Source: an uncultured Clostridium sp. (GTDB lineage: Bacteria > Bacillota > Clostridia > TANB77 > CAG-508). Taken from it: a stretch of DNA of 6,312 nucleotides. Below, piece after piece: positions 1 through 5,902 of the stretch. The position numbers and the translations under genes were made by a program. The notes under the pieces are model-generated. The model was not told the DNA's origin. It worked only from the letters and a program-made list of their open reading frames with translations, and did not search any database. Numbering within the stretch: the first letter of the stretch is position 1; every line of letters begins with the position of its first letter. The stretch covers positions 1 to 6,312 of the forward strand of contig USHX01000044.1 of NCBI GenBank assembly GCA_900554565.1, in the 5' to 3' direction.

Positions 1-16
1 AAAAAAGTCCCAAAGA

Positions 17-58
17 AAAAAGAGATTTGAGTTAAAATTTTAGCTCAAATCTCTTTTT
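17..58. terminator. Intrinsic terminator, probably bidirectional
   Basis: A perfect 15-bp inverted repeat (17-31 paired with 44-58; core GAGATTTGAG / CTCAAATCTC) is flanked by five A on the left and five T on the right. The 12-nt loop can close further (32-35 with 40-43, one G-T wobble), leaving a 4-nt loop. The T run gives a U tract on the + strand and the A run gives one on the - strand, so it can stop transcription from either side. It separates the operon to its right from whatever gene lies beyond the left edge. The structure is read directly; function is inferred from the classic form. Confidence 0.88.
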
Positions 59-169
59 GAAATATTTATAAAATTTATACTTTTTTACTTCAATTAAACA
101 AATAATATAAAAATACACATAACCTTTGGAAACTAATAAAAAATTAATGGAAAAATAATCCTATTTTAC

Positions 170-198
170 TTGAAAAAAAAGGCAAATCAATATATAAT
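170..198 (+). promoter_or_regulatory. Sigma-A type promoter for the DUF4321-radC-mre-min operon
   Basis: TTGAAA (170-175, five of six matches to TTGACA) and TATAAT (193-198, perfect) are separated by exactly 17 nt. Transcription would start near 205-206, giving a 5' leader of about 50 nt before the first gene. It is the only well-formed promoter I found in the window, and it sits between the terminator at 17-58 and the first gene, as expected for an operon promoter. In such A+T-rich DNA chance matches occur, but the spacing and position make this a good call. Confidence 0.8.
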
Positions 199-243
199 AT
201 AGCAAGTGAAAAATAAAAGAGCCGTAAGGAAAAAATAAGATTT

Positions 244-248
244 GGAGG
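244..248 (+). promoter_or_regulatory. Ribosome binding site of the DUF4321 gene
   Basis: GGAGG lies 7 nt before the ATG at 256. This is a near-ideal Shine-Dalgarno sequence at normal spacing and fixes the start of the first gene. It is the strongest ribosome site in the window. Confidence 0.85.
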
Positions 249-255
249 AATAAAA

Positions 256-513
256 ATGGCAACAAAAGAAAAAAACATATGGATACTATTAATATTTATA
301 TTATCAGGACTAGTAGTAGGGGGATTATTAGGAGAACTAGCATCAAAAGTAGACTGGCTATGGTGGCTATCATATGGACAAAGCTTTGGACTACAAAATC
401 CAGTAACATTAGACTTAAGTGTAATACAAATAACATTTGCACTAATGTTCAAAATGAGCATATCAAGCATAATCGGAATGGTATTAGCAATATTCATATA
501 CAAAAAAATATAA
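256..513 (+). CDS. DUF4321 family small membrane protein
   Basis: This 85-residue protein has two predicted membrane helices: about residues 8-26, rich in Ile/Leu and ending in the glycine-rich GGLLGE, and about 56-81. Between them are a Trp-rich stretch (WLWW, 34-37) and a loop YGQSFGLQNPVTLDL (40-54). The Gly-Leu-Gly-Glu end of helix 1, the YGxSxGL...P.TLDL loop and the short basic tail (YKKI) are what I recognise as the DUF4321 family, whose members are about this length. The family has no established function; it is often found just upstream of maf/radC/mreB in Clostridia. Here it is the first gene of the operon, directly behind the promoter, with the best ribosome site. A role in envelope growth is suggested only by neighbours. 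The assignment is from memory of the family, not a search. Confidence 0.82.
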   Translation: MATKEKNIWILLIFILSGLVVGGLLGELASKVDWLWWLSYGQSFGLQNPVTLDLSVIQITFALMFKMSISSIIGMVLAIFIYKKI

Positions 514-524
514 GGAAAAATAAG

Positions 525-582
525 GGGCAAAATTCTTGGGGACAAAACAAAAAAGCAAGAAAGGAAATGAGAAATTTTGTCT
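525..582 (+). other. Possible RNA hairpin covering the radC start codon
   Basis: Positions 525-534 (GGGCAAAATT) can pair with 573-582 (AATTTTGTCT) as ten consecutive pairs, two of them G-T wobbles. The right arm contains the radC TTG start (577-579). A competing 7-bp pairing uses 541-547 (GACAAAA) with 575-581. The AAGGAA ribosome site (561-566) would lie in the loop. Both pairings are visible, but short complementary runs are common in A/T-rich DNA, so a regulatory role is speculative. Confidence 0.25.
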
Positions 583-1296
583 ATAAAAATAAAAGAATTA
601 CCAGAATTAGAAAGACCATACGAAAAGCTAGAAATGTATGGGGAAAAAGCATTATCAAATGCAGAATTATTAGCAATAATAATAAAAACAGGAACCAAAA
701 AAGAAACATCAGTAGCAATAGCTCAAAAAATACTAAAATTAAATAACACAAAAGAAGAAGACTTAAACTTTATACAAACACTATCAATAGAAGAACTAAT
801 GCAAATAAAAGGAATAGGAAAAGTAAAAGCAATTCAATTAAAAGCAGTTGGAGAAATAGCAATAAGAATGTTCAAAAAAACAAACTTCAAAAAAGAAAAA
901 ATCACAAAACCACAAGACATAGCAAGAATATTAATGAGTGACCTAAAATTCGAAAAAAACGAAAAAGTAAAAGTAGTAATACTAACAAACAAAAACGAAA
1001 TTCTAGCAATAAAAGAAGTGGCAGCAGGAGGAACAAACTTTGCTAATGTTTCTATTAAAGATATTTTGTATGAACCAATAAAACTAAAAGCACCTAAGAT
1101 AATATTAGTACACAATCATCCAAGTGGTGATTCGAAACCAAGTAATGCAGACATTGAACTAACAGAAAAAGTACGTAAAGCGGCAGAAATAATGGGGATA
1201 GAACTATTAGACCATATTGTAATAGGCAATATGAATTACACAAGTATATTTACAGATATTTTTTTACAAAACAAAAACATAGCAAAAGGAGAATGA
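577..1296 (+). CDS. radC: RadC family JAMM-domain protein
   Basis: This 239-residue protein is the usual RadC length. The N-terminal part (about 1-100) carries the family opening (KELPELERPYEKLEMYG...LSNAELLAIII.TGT) and a helix-hairpin-helix motif KGIGKVKA (about 78-85), a DNA-binding-type fold. The C-terminal MPN/JAMM domain (about 105-228) ends in HNHPSGDSKPSNAD (179-192); H179, H181 and D192 fit the HxH...D zinc ligands. RadC was named for a repair phenotype later disputed, so its true function is uncertain; metalloprotease-like activity is only suggested by the fold. The start is TTG: an in-frame TGA at 568-570 leaves only ATT at 574 or TTG at 577. The ribosome site AAGGAA (561-566) lies 10 nt upstream. 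Its stop overlaps the first possible mreB ATG (1293-1296, ATGA), showing tight coupling. Codon use changes sharply at about 1039, inside the JAMM domain. Confidence 0.95.
   Translation: MSIKIKELPELERPYEKLEMYGEKALSNAELLAIIIKTGTKKETSVAIAQKILKLNNTKEEDLNFIQTLSIEELMQIKGIGKVKAIQLKAVGEIAIRMFKKTNFKKEKITKPQDIARILMSDLKFEKNEKVKVVILTNKNEILAIKEVAAGGTNFANVSIKDILYEPIKLKAPKIILVHNHPSGDSKPSNADIELTEKVRKAAEIMGIELLDHIVIGNMNYTSIFTDIFLQNKNIAKGE
1284..1291 (+). promoter_or_regulatory. Ribosome binding site that decides the mreB start
   Basis: AAAAGGAG lies in the last codons of radC. It is only 1 nt before the ATG at 1293, too close to serve it, but 10 nt before the ATG at 1302, which is workable. A weaker GAGG (1295-1298) is only 3 nt from the second ATG. 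The site therefore favours 1302 as the mreB start. Confidence 0.55.
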
Positions 1297-1301
1297 GGAA
1301 A

Positions 1302-2342
1302 ATGAATTTAAAAAAATTATTAACATTTGGGTCAAAAGACATAGGAATAGACTTAGGAACAGCAAATATTCTAGTAACACTAAAAGGAAAAGGAATAATA
1401 CTAAAAGAACCATCAGTAGTAGCAATAAATAGAAAAACAGGAAATATAATGGCAACAGGAACAGAAGCAAAAGAAATGCTAGGAAGAACACCAGAACAAA
1501 TAAAAGCAGTAAGACCACTAAAAGATGGAGTGATAGCAGACTTTACAGCAACACAATTAATGTTAAAAAATATAATAGGAAAAGTTGCAAGAAGATATAA
1601 CATAGGAAAACCAAGAGTAGTAGTTGGAGTACCATCAGGAATAACAGAAGTAGAAGAAAGAGCAGTAGAAGAATCAGTACTACAAGCAGGCGCAAAAGAA
1701 GTATATCTAATAGAAGAACCAATGGCAGCAGCAATAGGAGCATCATTAGATGTAGGAGAACCAAGTGGAAGCATAATAGTAGACATTGGTGGAGGAACAA
1801 CAGAAGTAGCAGTAATATCATTAGGAGGAATAGTTGTAAGTCACTCATTAAGAGTAGCTGGAGACGAACTAGATGAAGAAATAGTAAATTACATCAAAAA
1901 AGAAATGAACCTAGCTATAGGAGAAACAACAGCAGAACAAATAAAAATGCAAATAGGTTGTGCAATGCCATTAATGACAGAAAGCACAGTAGAAGTAAGA
2001 GGAAGAGACTTAAACGATGGTTTACCAAGAACAGTAACAGTAACATCAACACAAATAGAAGAAGCAATAAAAGAATCAATAAACAAAATAGTAGAAATAG
2101 TAAAACTAACACTAGAAAAAACACCACCAGAACTAGCATCAGACATAATGGAAAAAGGAATAGTATTAGCAGGTGGAGGAGCATTAATAAAAAATCTGGA
2201 CAAGTTAATTAGCCAAGAAACAGGCATGCCAGTATATGTAGCAGAACAACCATTAGACTGTGTAGTAAGAGGAGCAGGAAAAACACTAGATGATTTAGAA
2301 AGACTAAAAACAGTGCTTATTAATGCAAGAAATAGAAGATAA
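1302..2342 (+). CDS. mreB: Rod shape-determining protein MreB (bacterial actin)
   Basis: This 346-residue actin-family ATPase polymerises under the membrane and directs lateral wall synthesis. The family signatures are all present: phosphate-1 motif GIDLGTAN (D17, G19, T20), VGVPSGITEVEERAV in the first half, EEPMAAAIG, phosphate-2 motif DIGGGTTEVAV (161-171), and the adenosine motif LAGGGALI (G291-G293). The N-terminus MNLKKLLTF is a short basic/hydrophobic stretch that could act as the membrane-binding amphipathic helix. ATG 1302 is preferred over ATG 1293 (349 residues, overlapping the radC stop) because of ribosome-site spacing and because MreB proteins usually begin only a few residues before the SKDIGIDLGT segment. 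The 17-nt gap to mreC and its place before mreC/mreD identify it as MreB rather than a stand-alone paralogue such as Mbl, although those paralogues are hard to separate by sequence. Confidence 0.96.
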   Translation: MNLKKLLTFGSKDIGIDLGTANILVTLKGKGIILKEPSVVAINRKTGNIMATGTEAKEMLGRTPEQIKAVRPLKDGVIADFTATQLMLKNIIGKVARRYNIGKPRVVVGVPSGITEVEERAVEESVLQAGAKEVYLIEEPMAAAIGASLDVGEPSGSIIVDIGGGTTEVAVISLGGIVVSHSLRVAGDELDEEIVNYIKKEMNLAIGETTAEQIKMQIGCAMPLMTESTVEVRGRDLNDGLPRTVTVTSTQIEEAIKESINKIVEIVKLTLEKTPPELASDIMEKGIVLAGGGALIKNLDKLISQETGMPVYVAEQPLDCVVRGAGKTLDDLERLKTVLINARNRR

Positions 2343-2359
2343 AAAGTAAGGAGTAAAAG

Positions 2360-3175
2360 ATGTATAGAAACAAAAAAAGTGGAATTGTAGGTATTGTAAT
2401 AACAATAATAATCTTAATACTAATTGTTATATTCTCAAATGGAGAAAAAAATGCAAGTTTCTTTGAGAATGCGGCAGCAAACCTAATCATGCCAGTTCAA
2501 AATGGACTAACATACTTAAAAAACAAACTAAGTGGAAACAGCACATTTTTTACAGATATAAACAATCTAAAAGAAGAAAACAAAGAACTAACAAAGAAAA
2601 ACAACGAACTTGAACAATCACTAAGAGAACTTGAAAACATAAAAACACAAAACGAAACACTAAAAGAATATCTAAACTTAACAGAAAAATATGGAGAATA
2701 CAAAACAATCCCAGGATATGTCATAAACAAAGACATTAGCAACTACTCAAAAACACTAGTAATAAACATCGGAAAAAAAGATGGAGTAGAAGAAAACATG
2801 ACAGTAATAGGAAATGAAGGTTTAGTAGGACATGTAATTTCTGTAACAGACTCAACAGCAAAAGTACAAACAATAATAGACACAGCAAGTTCAGTAAGTT
2901 CATCAATGAGCACAACAAAAGACAGTATAGTATGTAAAGGAACACTAGATGAAAAATCAGCACTAAAAGCAATGTACATACCAACAGAAGCAAATGTAAT
3001 CCAAGGAGATAGTATAGAAACATCAGGATTAGGTGGAATATATCCAAAAGGAATACACATAGGAACAATAAAAAAAGTAACAAACACACAAAACATGACA
3101 GATAGATATGCAATAGTAGAAACAGCAGTAGACTTTGACAAACTAGACACAGTATTAGTAATAACAAACAAATAG
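2360..3175 (+). CDS. mreC: Rod shape-determining protein MreC
   Basis: This 271-residue bitopic membrane protein couples MreB to the wall enzymes; in the family it binds PBP2 outside the membrane. A short basic cytoplasmic tail (YRNKK) is followed by one helix at about 8-25. A coiled coil follows at about 68-107, with leucines every seven residues (L70, L77, L84, L91, L105, interrupted by N98). The paired beta-barrel domain (about 115-271) carries the MreC hallmarks NIGKKDGV..N..V.G.EGLVGHV (to residue 159) and GLGGIYPKGIHIGTI (223-237). The ATG has AAGGAG (2348-2353) 6 nt upstream. The gene ends in TAG directly followed by an in-frame TAA. Length, domain order and position between mreB and mreD agree, so the call is firm. 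Confidence 0.96.
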   Translation: MYRNKKSGIVGIVITIIILILIVIFSNGEKNASFFENAAANLIMPVQNGLTYLKNKLSGNSTFFTDINNLKEENKELTKKNNELEQSLRELENIKTQNETLKEYLNLTEKYGEYKTIPGYVINKDISNYSKTLVINIGKKDGVEENMTVIGNEGLVGHVISVTDSTAKVQTIIDTASSVSSSMSTTKDSIVCKGTLDEKSALKAMYIPTEANVIQGDSIETSGLGGIYPKGIHIGTIKKVTNTQNMTDRYAIVETAVDFDKLDTVLVITNK

Positions 3176-3183
3176 TAAAAAAC

Positions 3184-3190
3184 AAAGGAG
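3184..3190 (+). promoter_or_regulatory. Ribosome binding site that decides the mreD start
   Basis: AAAGGAG followed by TG (3184-3192) matches the Shine-Dalgarno consensus closely. The GTG at 3190-3192 overlaps this site and cannot be its start codon. The in-frame TTG at 3199 lies 8 nt downstream, which is ideal spacing. Confidence 0.75.
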
Positions 3191-3198
3191 TGAACAAA

Positions 3199-3732
3199 TT
3201 GAAAAAAACAATAATAAATATTGCACTAATAATAGCAACATTAATTATATATTACATGCAATCAAACTTTTTTACATGGTTTAACATTGCAGGAGTAATG
3301 CCAAATTTATTTGCAATATTAGTATTGTTTATAGGTTTGTTTGCAAGCAGAACAATGGGAACAGTGTATGGAATAGCAATAGGGCTATTCCTAGACTTAA
3401 TTTTCGGAAGCAAAATAGGAATATATGCAGGAACACTAGGAACAATAGGATTCTTAGCAGGTGTATTTGATAAAAACTTTTCAAAAGATAGTAGAATGAC
3501 GATAATGTTTATGGTAATGGGGTCAACCATAATATTTGAAACAGCAAATTACATATTAAACTATATAGTTTTATCAACAAATGTAGAAATCATTAATTTT
3601 ATAATAACACTAACAATAGAAGTAATATTTAATCTGTTATTAACAATAGTGCTTTATCCTTTAATTCAAAAAGCAGGATACTATATTGAGAATGAATATA
3701 AAGGAAATAAAATATTAACAAGATATTTCTAA
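3199..3732 (+). CDS. mreD: Rod shape-determining protein MreD
   Basis: This 177-residue polytopic membrane protein is part of the elongasome. Hydrophobic segments lie at about 4-20, 34-50, 54-70, 73-90, 101-123 and 132-156, consistent with the five or six helices of MreD. Family features are the N-terminal helix followed by MPNLFAILVLFIGL (34-47) and the glycine-rich GTVYGIAIGLFLDLIFGSKIGIY (54-76), with Asp66 inside the membrane region. The C-terminal tail is basic and polar. The chosen start is TTG at 3199; a GTG at 3190 would add three residues but overlaps the ribosome site. T-ending codons are more common here than in mreB, partly because of the many Phe, Tyr and Ile residues. MreD sequences are poorly conserved, so the call leans on hydropathy, the motif and the mreB-mreC-mreD order. 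Confidence 0.93.
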   Translation: MKKTIINIALIIATLIIYYMQSNFFTWFNIAGVMPNLFAILVLFIGLFASRTMGTVYGIAIGLFLDLIFGSKIGIYAGTLGTIGFLAGVFDKNFSKDSRMTIMFMVMGSTIIFETANYILNYIVLSTNVEIINFIITLTIEVIFNLLLTIVLYPLIQKAGYYIENEYKGNKILTRYF

Positions 3733-3777
3733 AATACTAAAAAACAAACTAAAAAAGGTAGGTGGAAAGTCAAATAA

Positions 3778-5883
3778 ATGAGAAAAAATAAAAGAGTAAA
3801 TATTAATTTAAGATTTAATTTATTAACAGTACTAATATATCTAATAGGAATAGTTTTAATAATAAGACTTTTCAACCTCCAAATAGTACATGGGGCAGAA
3901 TATAGAGAACAATCAAATACAAGATTAACTAGAGAAAGTACGCTAGAAGCCTCAAGAGGAGCAATATTAGACAAAACAGGAACAACCCTAGTAAGTTCAA
4001 AAATGGAATTTGCACTTCAAATGTACAAAACAAAAGTAGACACAGAAACACTAAACAAAGATATATTAAACATGATAAACGTATTAGAAAAATACAATAT
4101 TTCATATGTAGACTCATTTCCAATAAAAATAAATCCATATGAATACACAATAAGTGAAGAAACACTAATAAATTGGAAAAAATCAAACAACCTAAATGAA
4201 GCAATAACTGCAGAAGAAGCATTTGAAAAATTCAGAACAAAATACAAAATAGAAAATACAAACAACATAGAAGAAATAAGAAAAATAATAGCAATAAGAT
4301 ATGAACTATCACAAAAGGGCTATAGTAGCACAAAAGCAGTAACAATTGCAGAAAATATACCAAGAGAAGCAGTAGCAGAATTTAGTGAAAGCTCAGACAA
4401 CTTTGCAGGTCTAAACATAGTAGTAGAGCCAGTAAGAACATATACATCAGGTTCACTAGCATCACACATATTAGGATATGCTTCAAGAATAAGTTCAGAA
4501 GAATATGAAACAAGAAAAGACACATATGACCAAAATGATATAATCGGAAAAACAGGTATAGAATCAGTATTTGAAGAATACCTAAAAGGAAAAAATGGAA
4601 CAAAACAAATAGACATGGCAGTTGATGGAACAACAACAGCAGAATACATATCAAAAGAAGCAATAGCAGGATCAGACATAGTGTTAACAATAGATGCAAA
4701 CCTACAAAAAGTAACAGAAGAAGCGCTAAAAAATAACATACAAAAAATAGCAAGTGGTGGATTTGGAAAAGTGTATAATGCAAATGCCGGAGCATGTGTG
4801 GTAATGAATGTAAATTCAGGAGAAGTGCTAGCAATGGCAAGTTATCCAGACTATAATCCGGAAGATTTCGTAGGTGGAATAAGTAATGAAAACTGGGCAA
4901 AATACAGAGATAATACAGCCAAACCATTAGTAGACAAGGCAATACAAAACTCATATGCACCAGGTTCAACATTTAAAATGATAACAGCAATAGCAGGACT
5001 AGAATCAGGAGTAATAAATACAAGCACAAAAATAAATGATGTTGGACAATACAAAAAATACGGAATAACAATGAATTGTTGGTATTATACAGACTACCAC
5101 AGAGGACATGGATATGTAAATGTATCAGAAGCAATAGAAAAATCATGTAACTATTTCTTCTATGAAACAGCAGATAGAATGGGAATAGATAAACTAGCAC
5201 AAATAGCAAAATACTTTGGACTAGGTGGAAAAACTGGAATAGAACTAAAAGGAGAAACATCAGGAGTACTTGCAAGTAGAGAAACAAAATCAAAAAATCA
5301 TCCAGATGATCCAAACTGGAATCCAGGAAACACACTAAACGCAGCCATTGGACAAGGTGATAATGAATTTAGTCCACTACAAATGGCAAGATACATAAGC
5401 ATGCTTGCAAATGGTGGTAAAAAAATATCACCAACAATAATAAAAACAATAAGAAATGCAGATGGTTCAGAAGTTTCAAAAGAAGAAATGAAAACATTTG
5501 TAAAAAACAAATTAGGATTACAAGATGAAGACCAAGAAGACATATCAATAAACCAAGCAAACCTAAATGCAGTATTACAAGGTATGAAATCAGTTACAAG
5601 TGACACAGGTGGTACAGCATATGTAAGATTCAAAGACTTTAACATTAGCGTAGGAGGAAAAACAGGTTCAGCAGAAGCTGGAGACAAGGTAAATGCATGG
5701 TTCGTAGGATTTGCACCATTCGAAAATCCAGAAATAGCAATAGTAGTAATGGTAGAAAATGGTGGACACGGAAATTATACAGCAGAAGTAGTAAGAGACA
5801 TAATGGCAGAATACTTTGGAATGAACACACAAAATGTAGAAGAAGACATGACAGCAAAACCATATACACAAATAATGAATTAA
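3778..5883 (+). CDS. mrdA: Penicillin-binding protein 2 (class B transpeptidase of the elongasome)
   Basis: This 701-residue protein is a monofunctional peptidoglycan DD-transpeptidase that cross-links new wall together with RodA. A basic cytoplasmic tail precedes one signal-anchor helix (about 13-32). The dimerisation/pedestal domain begins with the conserved SRGAILDKTG (59-68) and contains RTYTSGSLASHILGY. The transpeptidase domain has all three catalytic motifs in order: STFK (nucleophile S397, K400), SCN (456-458) and KTG (628-630). The third reads KTGS instead of the commoner KTGT. No PASTA repeats follow, which argues against SpoVD or PBP2x-type division enzymes, and the mreBCD context points to PBP2. 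The start is fixed by an in-frame TAA at 3775 just before the ATG. The nearest ribosome-like sequence (AGGTGG, 3760-3765) is weak and 12 nt away. A stem-helix insertion of about 100 residues between roughly 85 and 185 is usual in clostridial PBP2. Confidence 0.94.
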   Translation: MRKNKRVNINLRFNLLTVLIYLIGIVLIIRLFNLQIVHGAEYREQSNTRLTRESTLEASRGAILDKTGTTLVSSKMEFALQMYKTKVDTETLNKDILNMINVLEKYNISYVDSFPIKINPYEYTISEETLINWKKSNNLNEAITAEEAFEKFRTKYKIENTNNIEEIRKIIAIRYELSQKGYSSTKAVTIAENIPREAVAEFSESSDNFAGLNIVVEPVRTYTSGSLASHILGYASRISSEEYETRKDTYDQNDIIGKTGIESVFEEYLKGKNGTKQIDMAVDGTTTAEYISKEAIAGSDIVLTIDANLQKVTEEALKNNIQKIASGGFGKVYNANAGACVVMNVNSGEVLAMASYPDYNPEDFVGGISNENWAKYRDNTAKPLVDKAIQNSYAPGSTFKMITAIAGLESGVINTSTKINDVGQYKKYGITMNCWYYTDYHRGHGYVNVSEAIEKSCNYFFYETADRMGIDKLAQIAKYFGLGGKTGIELKGETSGVLASRETKSKNHPDDPNWNPGNTLNAAIGQGDNEFSPLQMARYISMLANGGKKISPTIIKTIRNADGSEVSKEEMKTFVKNKLGLQDEDQEDISINQANLNAVLQGMKSVTSDTGGTAYVRFKDFNISVGGKTGSAEAGDKVNAWFVGFAPFENPEIAIVVMVENGGHGNYTAEVVRDIMAEYFGMNTQNVEEDMTAKPYTQIMN

Positions 5884-5902
5884 AAGTGGAAAGGACGTAG
5901 AA

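Larger units (their letters stand above)
59..255 (+). other. Non-coding leader region
   Basis: This is about 200 nt of A+T-rich DNA between the terminator and the first gene. No start-to-stop frame of useful length is present on the + strand; for example, the ATG at 147 reaches a stop after three codons. Apart from the promoter at 170-198 and the ribosome site at 244-248, I see no riboswitch-like or operator-like structure. The roughly 50-nt transcribed leader is too short for a typical riboswitch. Confidence 0.6.

Noticed and set aside
144..698. Long minus-strand open frame (184 codons)
   Set aside because: It runs antisense through the DUF4321 gene, the promoter region and radC. Its Ser/Phe/Ile-rich sequence has no recognisable domain, and such frames arise here because A-ending codons rarely create stops on the other strand.
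279..746. Plus-strand frame of 155 codons overlapping DUF4321 and radC
   Set aside because: It is rich in Asn, Lys, Arg and Ile as expected for an out-of-frame reading of A-rich genes. It has no ribosome site and overlaps two genes with recognised families.
1294..1296. Alternative genetic code (TGA as Trp), suggested by the extreme A+T content
   Set aside because: TGA ends radC exactly where the family ends and is followed by further in-frame stops, and Trp is encoded by TGG in PBP2, MreD and DUF4321.
3135..3163. Possible internal promoter with TTGACA at 3135-3140 before mreD
   Set aside because: The -35 match is perfect, but at 16-18 nt spacing there is no acceptable -10 box (GTAATA is the nearest). 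The TTGACA falls within Phe-Asp-Lys codons of mreC.
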